Notes under the pieces: generated by a model | Database searches by the model: none | What the model saw: only the letters and a program-made list of their open reading frames with translations | Told to the model about the DNA's origin: nothing | Origin: Allomyces macrogynus ATCC 38327 | Lineage: Eukaryota > Blastocladiomycota > Blastocladiomycetes > Blastocladiales > Blastocladiaceae | DNA length: 64,000 nt | NCBI GenBank assembly: GCA_000151295.1 | Contig: GG745328.1 | Span: forward strand, 2,893,380 to 2,957,379 | Direction: 5' to 3' | In this document: piece after piece, positions 43,740-53,785 of the stretch | How positions within the stretch are numbered: position 1 is the first letter of the stretch | How the letters are laid out: every line of letters starts with the position of its first letter | Position numbers and translations under genes: made by a program

Positions 43740-45032
43740 CTACGCCAACGCGGGCGGGTTTGCAAGCGTGGACAGCAGCCGCACAGCGACCCCGAGCAGG
43801 CTAAACGCCGCGACAAGCTGCACGACCGACACGACAATCGTCTTCCGCGACTCCCATAACCAAGTCACAGCACGGTCCATGTCGCACAGCACGAGCGCCA
43901 TGGCGCACATGGGCACCGTGAAGAGCAGCCACTGCGCGTCAAGGACCAGAGCACCGTCCGTGAACACGCCCAACGACCCCAAGTACAATTCGCGCGCCTG
44001 GTGGCCCCACATGCCGTTCGTCTGCCGCATGAACCGCAAGCGCACCAACGCGATCGGGAGCAGCGGCAATGCGACGACGACGCCCACGATCTTGAGCGGC
44101 GTAAGCAAGATATGGAGCAGATCCGCGGTCGCGCGAGCGCGCATCGACGTGACCACCGCGGGCCACCCGCCGTGAATCTCGCGCCACGTGACGCTCCACC
44201 GGCGGTACCACGGCGCCTCGGTGCGCTTCGTGTAGATAAACGACGTGTAACAGCAGGGCGGCGCGTCGCGTGCCCGTGGAGAGAGCGGGTCGCGCACGCA
44301 CGAGCACAGGCCCACGCCCACGGCCGACTCGACGAGTTCGCGGTACTGGTCCTTCGCGGCTGGCCGCTTCTCCGCGGGCATGGACTCGGGGAACCACCGC
44401 GCGCCTCGTGTGCGGAAATCGCGCTTGATCATTGACGCCCAGACCAAATCGGAATTGACGAGTACACATAGTTGCTGGCACGTGGTGGCGAGCTTGGCGA
44501 GGTCCTCTGCATGGAGATGGTCCATGACGCAGGTAAAAACCTCGGGCGGGAGCGCAAGCAACTTGCTCGACTGAGGTCGGTTCGATTCGAGTTCCCGCAT
44601 CGGTTGGCCAGTGAGCATGGACCAGGCGATACGCGGCCATGGCACGAGCGGGAACCGGCGTCGCCGAATTGCGCGCAGGTAGGTAATGCCCTTACAGAGC
44701 GTGTAAGGCCACGAGTAGACACTCGCCAGTAGCAGCGCTGCCGTTCCGACATGATGCGCGACCATCTCGAGTTTGGCCATCTTGAACGCGTTCGCTTGGA
44801 GCAGGCGTTGGGCCGATGTGATTGCGGCACGGTACAACGATAGCGTTTGGTGCGACTTGAAGGGCGAAGAGGAGCGAGATACAGGCGATGATCGGGTGCT
44901 GATGCGCGAGCGCGACCAGAACCGAGTCAGCGAAGGAGAGCGCGATCGGCGAGACGAGGAGTTGACGGGCGCGTTTTCGGTGCCGTTGAACGAGACTTGG
45001 TTCAAGGCAGACGGTTCTTGGAGCGAATCCAT
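43740..45032 (-). CDS. F-box protein with multi-pass membrane region, paralogue 2
   Basis: Single exon, 430 residues, ATG 45032-45030 (MDSLQEPSALNQVSFNGTEN), stop TAG 43742-43740. The layout is the same as in paralogue 1 but with a shorter N-terminus: Ser/Arg stretch, HVGTAALLLASVYSWPYTLC, RRRRFPLVPWPRIAWSMLTG, F-box KLLALPPEVFTCVMDHLHAE with DLAKLATTCQQLCVLVNSD and VWASMIKRDF. Next come CCYTSFIYTKRTEAPWYRRW, SVTWREIHGGWPAVVTSMRA, and hydrophobic spans IVGVVVALPLLPIALVRL, WLLFTVPMCAMALVLC and VVQLVAAFSLLGVAVRLL. Identity to paralogue 1 is highest around PWYRRW...TWRE.HGGWPAV and the F-box. The frame is intact, so both copies are probably functional. Confidence 0.8.
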   Translation of the reverse strand: MDSLQEPSALNQVSFNGTENAPVNSSSRRSRSPSLTRFWSRSRISTRSSPVSRSSSPFKSHQTLSLYRAAITSAQRLLQANAFKMAKLEMVAHHVGTAALLLASVYSWPYTLCKGITYLRAIRRRRFPLVPWPRIAWSMLTGQPMRELESNRPQSSKLLALPPEVFTCVMDHLHAEDLAKLATTCQQLCVLVNSDLVWASMIKRDFRTRGARWFPESMPAEKRPAAKDQYRELVESAVGVGLCSCVRDPLSPRARDAPPCCYTSFIYTKRTEAPWYRRWSVTWREIHGGWPAVVTSMRARATADLLHILLTPLKIVGVVVALPLLPIALVRLRFMRQTNGMWGHQARELYLGSLGVFTDGALVLDAQWLLFTVPMCAMALVLCDMDRAVTWLWESRKTIVVSVVQLVAAFSLLGVAVRLLSTLANPPALA

Positions 45033-45880
45033 GGTTCGTGGGTCGTTGAGGTCGGGGGTCACGGTATCGAGGAGCAACGGCAAGGTCAAGACAGTTCGAT
45101 TGTTGACAAGATTAGCGCCTGGAGCAGGGGCAGGGGCCGTGTCCTTTTGAAGTGCTCCTGGCCGATTGCGGGCAGTCTCTTGCTGTCACGGTTCATGGCA
45201 AGTTGTCGGTGTTGTTGTTGCGGAGTACGATGAAAGGACGCGAAGTATGTGAAGGATCGGTTTGGCCAGGGGCCAAGGCTTACGCCAGGGCGGCGCCACC
45301 CGTAACATTCCCCCGGTTTTGCCAGCCTGGATTGCGGCTCCCTGGCCCTGTTGTTCACCCTCCAGAAGGGACGTCGCGCTGTGGTGGGCAAGCTGCGCGT
45401 GCGAAAATGAACTGACATTGCGGTCATGCTTTGCCGGCGTCACCGGGCGGTGAAAAATGCAGCGGCAAGCTCAAGTAGGTAAGAAATCAGCGCGGACGAG
45501 CCGAGCAGCGCGGACGAGCCGAACAGCATGGCAAGAATTAATTGCATACAGATATATAGGCGTCGTATCGCGTTCACGTGTGGGCGGTCGGCACAGAGCC
45601 GATCAGTGTTCCACGGCATAGTCCAAACAACGGCACACACCCCCTTCGACTGTCGACAGCGGCCCCGTCCCACGTCGTCGCGGCATCGTGCTCAGCACGC
45701 AGACGACGCCGACGACCGGCCGCATTCATCGACGACAGCCCCGCCAGCAAGGCGCGCATGACCGCGTCCAGCCCCCGCCCGGTCATGACGGCTCCAACTG
45801 CTCCCAGCACGAGGCACATCTGTTCAGCGACGACAAGCCCTGCTAGAACGACGACGGCAGCGACGACGACAACAGCAATA

Positions 45881-45920
<40 letters not shown>

Positions 45921-46063
45921 AGTCAACGACTCGCGCACACGAGTCCTTTTCTATCCACCATCGCCACCGCCGATCGCACGAATCCGCACCGCCGCTGCCA
46001 ATGCAGACGATGTCAAGATCCGCGGCTCCGCAGCTGCCGCCACCACGGTTACGATGGGCCCGG
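45033..46063. other. Intergenic with CAG repeat
   Basis: About 1 kb. A pure CAG tract at about 45885-45918 would be poly-Ala, poly-Gln or poly-Ser depending on frame. The open frame around it is probably not translated but runs into the gene at 46064. GAGCCGAGCAGCGCGGAC is repeated nearly perfectly at about 45498 and 45511. Confidence 0.4.
45885..45918 (+). repeat. (CAG)n microsatellite
   Basis: About eleven CAG units preceded by imperfect CAACAG and CAATAG units, roughly 150 bp upstream of the possible start of the beta-helix gene. Confidence 0.9.
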
Positions 46064-48828
46064 ATGGCGTGGGTGCACGCCGCCATGCACGCCGCTCTAT
46101 TTGCGCTGTGATGGATGCCGATGCTCGCCGTCGCGGAGGCGCCAGCGCTCAACCTCGCGCTCACCGTCGACCCGAGCCTGACCAGCTCGCCCAGCCAGCC
46201 CTCGACCACATTTGCCAAGCTCGCCGATGTGTGGACCGACATGACCACGTCGGCCGCGTCGGTCACGGGCCCCGTCTACGCCAAGGTGTTCTCGCTCAAC
46301 GGCACACTTTATCTAACCGTGACCAACACGACGGTCATGGCGCCCACCTCGGACCGCGTCACGATCAAGCATTATCCGGCCTGGTGGACACCGCGCCTCT
46401 ACGCCTACTCGCCCAAGGCCATTTTTACCGACGCGCGCATTGCGACCGTGCAAATCCGGCCTGACCCGGAGTCTGTGCTCTCGAATGCGAACCCATGGGT
46501 CGTTAGCCGCGGCAACGTCTTGCTCAGCTTTACGTGTGTGACCCTGTCGGCGTTCCGCTTCACCGACGATTCGGTCACGTCGCCGTGGGCTGTCTTCGAT
46601 ATGCGCGACACGTCGCAGCTCTCCGTCATCTATTCCATTGTGCGCGATGCGGGCGTCGCCAATCCCGTGATTGCCGTGAGGGCCAGGGGCCAGAGTCGCG
46701 TGCTCGTATCCGGCTCGTTTGTTGGCCGACGTGCCTGGCTTCAATAACGTCCCCAGTTCGTAGACCTGATTTTGGTTTCTTCCTTCCGTCGTGATACCTC
46801 TTCGCTTTCAGGTATTGCACCCGAACTGACTCATGCTGCTATGCACTCGTGATGAACAACAATATAGATTTCAACGTCGAGTTCAGCGCTCAAGATACGG
46901 CAGCGCTCACCATTTCCAACTCGTCGTTCCTGTATTGTTGAGCATGGCGAGAGGCAATCATCAAATCGACGGGCGTGGCCCCGACCGTCCTGGTGTCCCA
47001 GTCCTCCATCTACGGTGCGTGCAGCCTTGCTTCCTTGCCATTGATTGGCCCTGCGCAATGGTTTTCTGACCGAGTTGACATACCTTTTTCGTGCCTCTAG
47101 TCAACTACGAGCCACCCGTGTTCCATGCTTATGGTTTGGTCGCCATGTATGATCGCGTGACGTTTCGGGGTGCGTTGCCGACTCTGCGTTTGCACCCTCT
47201 GTTCCCTTTTTCTTCACGCTGCGTGCCAACTCAACTCATTCTGCGCGTATGGTTGCAAACGTGCATTCAATAGGCAACACGGGCGTGCTTGCATTTGGAA
47301 CCGCGGGCGTGAGCATGGTTCTTTACGGCGCTTCGCTCCAAGCATATGGCTGCACGTTCGCCTGTACGCCCTTGCTTCCCTCCGTTTCCCTTCTCTCTCG
47401 TTTCCCTGACCCGCCGCTCACCCTCCCGTCGGTCCGCCTCTCTCCAGACAACCATATGGCGTGCAAATGGGTTCATCACTGCGCAACTGTTCCTCGACAT
47501 GGTGCATATCGCCATCTTCCGACCGGACTTGAACAATATGGACGCGTTGAACCACCGCGCAACGAATGCGGTCAAGAGCGTGTCGCGGTCCGGGTCGCGG
47601 CGCACGGGCACGTCGTTGCGCGCGCGGCAGCGTGTCGCTGCGCACTATTCCAAGTAACGGCAGCAGGAGCAGGATTCGTGGTGGCGTCGCATTTCAGGGG
47701 CCGCGTGGCCTACGGGGACGGCAACGCTTACGAATGCCTCCCCTTCCGCGTCGGCAACGGGCGCGTCGTCAGGCAACTTGACTGCCGAGTCTGTGGGCAA
47801 CTCGACCGCGGCACTGACCTAAGGTGGACGGCGCGGCGCGTCTGGCACGACCGCGGCGTCCGGGAACCTTCGCACCGTGTCGATTGCGAGTCCCACGGGC
47901 GCGAGCAACAATACCATGTCGAGCCAGGGCAACCTGTTGGGCGCGTCGGGTGGGAGCGGGCGGAACCGACACGGGTCGAATGACCCGGAGGACCAGAGCG
48001 CGACTCTGCCGTCCACTCCATGTCGGGCCCCTTGCCTAATGGGAAAGTGCCGGCGGTGCCAAAGTCGAACGAAGAGCAGCAGGAGGAGCAGGTGCTGGCA
48101 CTGGGGCCCGACCCGGTGCGCGTCGTGTTCCAGGTGCGCAAGGGCACGCGCGGGTTCTTGCGCGCGCAGTACCAGACCATGTACGTGCACTTGTTCCCGT
48201 TCATGGAACATGTGGTGGTGTCGCGGTCGCCGCAGGTACGTTTTCGCAACGCCTCTTGATTGATTCATTTCCGTTTTTCGTGATGCCGTGTCCTGACCAC
48301 CGCCAATGTCCTGATCCTGTCGATTAGCCCGTCGAGGCCGATGTGATCCCGCTCGCGCACTGCCGGCTGCGCATTTTGCCCGGCAACTGTCCTAAGCTCA
48401 GTATTGCGCACCGCCAAATGTGGTGGTTGCGCACGCGGCACGACGATGTCTCCCAGCAGTGGGCCGCATGGCTGACCGACTTGTGCACGCCGCGCGAGTT
48501 CTTTGACGAGGACGAGGACGATCCGGACGGGGAAGGCTTCGAGGATGATGAGGATTGGGGCGGGTCGGCGTCGATTGGTGCGTCGATGCAGTTGGGGCCG
48601 TCGTGGGCGCGGGTGTCAATGACGCGCGACGGAGCGCGACGGACGGCGTGGGTGGGAAGGGAAGGGAAGGAAACGGGTGGAGAAGCACATGACACCGTGG
48701 AGGAGACTGTTTCTTGGGACTGGGTTCAATCAAAGTGGAGGGAATGGAAAGAAATTTGCACGCTTTTGGACTCCTTGGTCGTTGCCAGTGTCGACGACGG
48801 ACAAGTTGAGCAAACCAACGCATGGTGA
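46064..48828 (+). CDS. Secreted beta-helix-like region plus PH-like domain, model unresolved
   Basis: Several coding-like segments on one strand are treated as one gene. The first (46115-46747) is rich in short hydrophobic/Thr/Asn beta strands (LYLTVTNTTVMAP, GNVLLSFTCVTLSAFRF, SVIYSIVRDAG). Later exons continue the pattern (DTAALTISNSSFLY; TGVAPTVLVSQSSIY; AYGLVAMYDRVTF; GNTGVLAFGTAGVSMVLYGA), as expected of a right-handed beta-helix. A Ser/Thr/Asn/Gly stalk follows (ASPSASATGASSGNLTAESV). From about 48020 the frame encodes a PH-like fold: VRVVFQVRKGTRGFLRAQYQ, then after a GTACGT intron VEADVIPLAHCRLRIL and SQQWAAWLTDL, ending with TGA 48826-48828. ATG 46064 opens a hydrophobic leader in the same frame, but a TGA at 46109-46111 interrupts it. 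In-frame TAA codons near 47655 and 47820 also need splicing. It could be one gene, two genes, or partly decayed. Confidence 0.45.
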
Positions 48829-48978
48829 GCCCGACGAACGAGGCACAACGCAACAACACGGTGGACAAAATGTGTTTTAGCGAACCGAGAAAACAATCGC
48901 AAAGACCAGCTACAAGAAAAAGAAACACGACTAAAAAACACCACAGGCCCACTACGGACCGACTCCTCCTCTGCCGAC

Positions 48979-50322
48979 TTAGTACTCGATCGCCTTACGA
49001 ATCCCCTCGTAGCACCGAATAAGATCCGGGACATAAAACTTCTCAAAGACGAGCGGGAACGGCGTATCCCAGCCGCACACGCGCTGCACGGGCGCCTCCA
49101 ACCGCAAAAAGCACTTTTCCTGGACCGTCGCGGCAATCTCGCCCGCAAACCCGCCCGTCAGGGGCGCCTCGTGCGCGATCACGAGCCGGCCCGTCTTGTT
49201 GACCGAGTTGACGACCGTCTCCACATCCCACGGCGCGATCGTGCGCAAATCAATCAACTCGCACGACAGACCCGGGTGCTTCTCCTCGGCCATTTGAATC
49301 GCGTTCTCGAGAATGTAGAGCTGCGAGCCCCACCCAATCACCGTCACGTCCTTGCCCTCCTTGAGCACCTCGGCCTTGCCGAGCGGCAGCTCGTAGTCGC
49401 CGACGGGCACTTGTTCGACGGCGGCGCGGTAGAGGATCTTGGGTTCCATGAAAATCACGGGGTTCTTATCGCGAATCGACGCGAGAAGCAAACCCTTGGC
49501 CTGGATCGGCGAGCGGGGCACGACAAACTTGATTCCGGGCGTGTGCGCAAAGTAGGCCTCGGGTGACTGCGAGTGGTAGTGCCCGCCGTGGCCGACGGCC
49601 ATGGCTGGCATGCGCACGGTCAGCCCGCCGACGTTGAACTGGTCGCCCGACCGGTACCGGTACTTGGCGGCTTCGTTGACGAGCTGGTCGAACGCCGGGA
49701 ACACGTAGTCGGCAAATTGAATTTCGGCGATCGCCGTGTGGCCCGCGGCGGCGAGACCAATCCCGAACCCGGCGATACCCTGTTCGGTGAGCGGGGTGTT
49801 GAAGACGCGGTCGCGGCCGTACTTTTCGGCGAGCCCGATCGTGCACCGGAAGACACCGCCAAAGGCCACGTCCTCGCCAAAGACAACTGCATGAGATTCA
49901 TGGTTGGGTCAGAAAACCGAGCAGAACCGCGCAAGAGCACAACTTCGCAGAGAAAACGCACCAGCCTTCTCGTCCGTGCCCAACGCCGTGTCCATGGCAT
50001 TGTTCACCGCCTGGAACAGGTTCATCTTGGTCGTCTGGCCGTCCTTGACAATGTGCGCCGGCAAGTCGGGCGTGGCCAGGGCGAGCTCGGGCGTGCCGCG
50101 GATCAGCTTCGAGTGCGCGACACCCGGCATAAAGCCCTCGGCGGGCGGCGGGTTCTCGGCCTGCAGGCGTGCCGTCACATGGAGCTAGTAGGTGCGGAAA
50201 CAGGCCGTCAGGGTCGGCTCTTTTGCCTATGGCTGCTGCTGCGGGTACAGACGCACCTGGCGAGCGTTGGTCGTGGCGAGACGGCGCAGCGAGGCCGTGG
50301 CGGGGCGGAACAGCGAGGCCAT
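48979..50322 (-). CDS. BCKDHB: Branched-chain 2-oxoacid dehydrogenase E1 beta subunit
   Basis: Mitochondrial matrix enzyme of valine, leucine and isoleucine breakdown; the beta chain forms the thiamine-diphosphate heterotetramer. The ATG at 50322-50320 gives a transit peptide [20 protein letters not shown] and RQ. An intron with donor GTGCGTCTG ends CTACTAG at about 50187. The mature part reads [20 protein letters not shown] and, after an intron (about 49960-49890), [117 protein letters not shown] and [20 protein letters not shown]. It ends [19 protein letters not shown] and TAA 48981-48979. The YFAHTPG and EPK-LYR blocks separate it from pyruvate dehydrogenase E1-beta. Length is normal. Confidence 0.96.
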
Positions 50323-51216
50323 GGTCGTTCAACGGGTCGGGTCGGTCGGTCGGGTCGGGTGAGGTATTGGCAGATTGGCGCACGGAACTGGGCGGCGAGG
50401 GAGGAGCCGGGGACTTGCAGCGAGCGGATGTGCTGGTGCAGGCAGAGCGGATGGCCGAGAACTGTTCGTTGGCGCTAGCAGGGCGGGGGTCCAAGGCGAG
50501 CAAGAGGGAACTGGCAATTGGTACTCGAGCTAGACGGGAGCGGCAGCCGTGCCGGCGTGGTCGGTCGGGTCCTTGGCGGTGGGTCGGTGTGTGGCAAGGC
50601 TGGCCGAAAAGCGGTTGGGGAGTGATCGCAAGCCTCTCCTGGGGTTCGCCCGCAATGAGCGGAAGTTTCCGGGGACCGCCCGCAAACGCCCGGTTCCCAC
50701 GTGCAAATGCATGACCGCGCCGGCCTTTGGGCAGGGTCGGCGGCCAACTGCAACCACTCCGCTCGTGCGTGCGGGGCGAGCGTGCCATTTGATGGGATTC
50801 TGATTTCTTCGGAGCAGAACAGCACAGCAGCGGCAAATAAATGGCACATGGTAAACAAAACATGTTTACAGATCCCGCCACGGACGGGAGCCGGCAGGAG
50901 CGGCATCATGATACAAATGGTGGGGATGAAGGACCTGGCATTGGCATCTACCAACGCGACCGGGTGCACGCGTGATGGAACAGCAACGACGAGCAAAAAA
51001 AAGGGCAGTAAAACAAAAAAAGACACACAAGCATATCAACAAGAGAGGAAATGACAAGAATCAGTGGCGCGCCAGGTGGTCGTACCAGTGGTGCGACCCG
51101 CGTCCCACCTTCACGCCAGAGACAGCCGCTCGTCCCGCCCGTTGCGTCGGCGTTCGTGCACCGCGGCACCGTCACGCACGGCCCACCACCATCACGAAGA
51201 TGCCCACCACCCACAC
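50323..51216. other. BCKDHB upstream / carbonic anhydrase 1 downstream region
   Basis: About 890 bp without a gene. It carries the first copy of a bipartite element (50811-50867, listed separately) and A-rich sequence near 50990-51030. Confidence 0.4.
50811..50867. promoter_or_regulatory. Bipartite conserved element, copy A, with palindrome
   Basis: GGAGCAGAACAGCACAGCAG plus CG at 50811-50832, then 24 unrelated bases, then AAAACATGTTT at 50857-50867, which contains the perfect palindrome AAACATGTTT. Copy B at 54083-54139 has both blocks with exactly the same 46-base offset. Each copy lies about 320-350 bp downstream of a carbonic-anhydrase stop and about 300-490 bp upstream of the next minus-strand gene's ATG. 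Retained ends with a diverged middle suggest two protein-binding sites, or the ends of a small repeat. Confidence 0.55.
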
Positions 51217-52241
51217 CTACTCTTCAGCCGTGCACAAGCGGTACTCTTCATCAATCTTATCCAGCCCATCAATCCGCAACCCGAGATCCTTCAAGATCCC
51301 GTCCTCGAGCTGATACACCCAGCCATGAATCACGACCTTTTGCCCGCGCGCCCATGCCGACTGCACAATCGACGTGTGCGCCAAGTTGAGCACCGACTTG
51401 GCGACATTCACTTCCACGAGCAAGTTGGCGCGCACCTCGTGCGGGACCGCGGCCAGCTGCTTGCGGTGCGCGTGGTAGACGTCGCGCACGTGCATGAGCC
51501 AGTCGTCGATCGCGCCATTATGCTGGTGCGGGTCCATGGCCGCGTTCACGCCACCGCACCCGTAGTGGCCCGCCACGACAATGTGCTCCACTTTCAGCTC
51601 TTGCACGGCGTATTGCACAACCGAGAGGAGGTTCGTGTCGCTGTGTGGGCAGACCTGGTGGTGGTGGGTGGAGTGGAATGGGGAGGGAGAGGAGCGGAAC
51701 GTCAGTGACACGCGAGAAACGCGCAGCAGGCAGCAACGACGGCGGGGCGGGCGGGCGTACATTGGCAATGTTACGATGCACAAACAGCGATCCCGGGTGC
51801 AGGTCGCAGATTTCGCTGGGCGGCTACATTACGCCCAAGCGCGAAAGATGAACAAGGTCAGCAACGCAGAACAGCGCAGGCAGTACTCTTCGCGCACGAC
51901 CGTATCGCGGAGGTTCGGCCCGGGGCGAGAATAACGTTGCAAACGTACGACGCGCGAGTCGGAACACCCGATCCACAGGATTTTCGGGTGCTGGCCCCGG
52001 GCAAGCTCGTGGAAAAAGTTTGGGTCCTCTGCCGCGACCTAAACGGGTTCGCCGGGAACGACATGTTGGAGGACAGAGTGAGGCCGGGTACATGCGCCAG
52101 TCGATCAGCTCAATGCTTGCTGATGTAGGTGCTGCTTGCTGCTGGTCGTGCGGCCAAGGGCTCACGTACCCTGGCGGCCCATGCGCGGTTGGCGGCCAGG
52201 ACGCTGTCGAGATCGTGTTCGCCGGCGGGGAAATGAGCCAT
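51217..52241 (-). CDS. Beta-class carbonic anhydrase, copy 1
   Basis: Zinc enzyme interconverting CO2 and bicarbonate. Exon 1, ATG 52241-52239, gives [20 protein letters not shown] with WAAR (donor GTACGTGAG). Exon 2 gives [20 protein letters not shown] and CSDSRV, with the first zinc-ligand Cys and the Asp-Arg dyad. Exon 3 gives [20 protein letters not shown]. The last exon reads [20 protein letters not shown], then [19 protein letters not shown] with the zinc-ligand His and Cys, and continues [20 protein letters not shown] and [20 protein letters not shown]. Stop TAG 51219-51217. All active-site residues are present. No transit peptide is evident, so probably cytosolic. Sequence and intron positions match copy 2 at 54459-55441. 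Confidence 0.95.
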
Positions 52242-52930
52242 GGTGCTGGAAGGGGCTGGTTGACTGGCCGGTGCAGTTGGTGGTGGTGCTGGATCGCAGT
52301 TGAGGTCGGCGCGCAGGTCTCACAGAGGACTTGTATTTATGTTGGTTGGCCAAGTCGTGGAGCGCTGGGTTGGTGGAGACGGAGAGCCGCAGTGTCGCGG
52401 TCAGGACCCGTCAGGACCCAGGTGCAAAGTTGGCCATGCTGGTTTCCTGGTCTCTCCGAAGCTTTGATGGGCGCGCGGCGCAAGCGCGCGTGAGCGTCGT
52501 CGGGTTCCGTAGTCGGGAGGCAAAGCGAGCATGGTGGTGGCAGGAGCGCGGAGCAGGTGGTGGCGATGGTGGCGGTGGTGGAGGCGCGCGACCATTTCAA
52601 ACAGAAGGAGTTTCTGTCCCTGGCCGGTGACACTAGTGAGGCGCGTGGGTGCAAACTGGTCTGTTGAGAACCGGGTGGGTACTGACGGCGATAGGAACCG
52701 ACACCGAAGCCACTCCACGTACAGTCGGTCGTCGACTGGAGCGGCAGCGACGTCGGATCCTTTGGCCCCAGGCAGGTCGCGGAACGCCCCTTGCGGGGTT
52801 GCCCGAGACCTGGACCCACTGTCCGTAGGTCAGGTCGATCAGCCATACAAAAATACCCGCTCAAATTCCTCTCATTCGCACTCTCGACGCGACGCTTGCC
52901 CCGCGCCGCACGCTCCTCCTCTCTCCCCAC
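52242..52930. promoter_or_regulatory. Carbonic anhydrase 1 upstream region, partly duplicated
   Basis: Contains blocks shared with the copy 2 upstream region at almost the same distances from ATG: GTCGGCGCGC (52305-52314) and ACTTGTATT (52329-52337), and further out TCTCCGAAGCTTTGATG (about 52452). The corresponding copy 2 positions are 55512, 55539 and about 55642. The remainder is purine-rich with GGTGGTGG repeats. No gene. Confidence 0.5.
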
Positions 52931-53785
52931 TCACTTGTCCACCACCTCCACCTCCAACTCGCGCGCTACAGCCGCCGCCGCCGCTGCGGCCACTTCGGCC
53001 GCCCGCGCGCGTTTCTCGCGGAACCGCGCGAGCCACGTCGCGCCCAAGCACGCCGACACGATCCCCGTCAACCAAATGCGCAGGTTCGGGTACCACCGCG
53101 GGACACTACCGTGGCGCCACGCGCGTACGTCCGCATAGAGCAACGCATTGAACGCAGCAAGTTGTGTCGCAAGCGCGATGTCCGCGGGCATCGACAGCGT
53201 CGCCCATCCGATGAGCGAGGGCAGAACCGAGAGGGCGTACCGCTTGGAGAGTGTGTTGGTGTTGGTGACTAGCGTGGGCACGGCGCGTCAGTTGTTGGAA
53301 TTCTGCACACGGGGAAAGGAGAATGAGCGAGACGCGTAGGTACCGCCCTCGTGCGCCATCGCCGTGCCCCAATGCACCGCGCCCATAAACGCCAGAATCG
53401 ATGCGCCGTAAGTGGCCTCGACAAGCTGGAACGCGATTATGTCGTCGGCGCCTACACACGTCCATGCGCCGACGGTCGCGCCGGCGAACGGGATCAGACC
53501 GGCGAGACCGAGCAGTTTAGGCGTGGTCGGGACCGCGCTCAGGTCGAGCGAGATGGGCGCGTCCTAAATCGTTCAGTGACCGTTGCGTGAGTCGATGCGC
53601 GCGTAGACATGTGATTCTTGATCTCGGCCGTCACATACAGCGCGCGGTGTCACGGGCGCTGGCGGCAGCACGCTTCCGTCGTCGTTGCGCGCGTCCAGCG
53701 TTGCCGTGGCCGTGCCGCGCCGCGCGACGTGGCGCATCATCATGGGCGTGGAAATGGGGGCTGATCGCGTCGCGGACAGCGCCAT
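52931..53785 (-). CDS. TMEM69/DUF3429 family mitochondrial membrane protein
   Basis: The ATG at 53785-53783 opens MALSATRSAPISTPMMMRHV, a basic presequence-like leader, and exon 1 ends VTPRA at a GTATGT donor. Exon 2 starts DAPISLDLSAVPTTPKLLGL and AGLIPFAGATVGAWTCVG, then FQLVEATYGASILAFMGAVH and WGTAMAHEG. Acceptor GCTAG at about 53272 gives VTNTNTLSKRYALSVLPSLI, GWATLSMPADIALATQLAAF and NLRIWLTGIVSACLGATWLA, with a coiled Ala-rich tail ending before the stop at 52933-52931. The YGASILAF-GAVHWG and YALSVLPSLIGW blocks are the family hallmarks, with four to five membrane helices. Function is unknown in all organisms I know of. It sits between the two carbonic anhydrases. Confidence 0.85.

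Noticed and set aside
45578..46111. Long open frame through the CAG repeat upstream of the beta-helix gene
   Set aside because: It begins with GTG in a low-complexity, repeat-driven stretch; only the last part from ATG 46064 makes sense as a leader. The Ala run is a by-product of CAG.
46109..46111. TGA read as tryptophan (altered genetic code)
   Set aside because: Genes such as FCF1, DNA ligase, Hikeshi, PDE and MED-adjacent genes end with TGA at the expected length, so TGA is a true stop in this genome.
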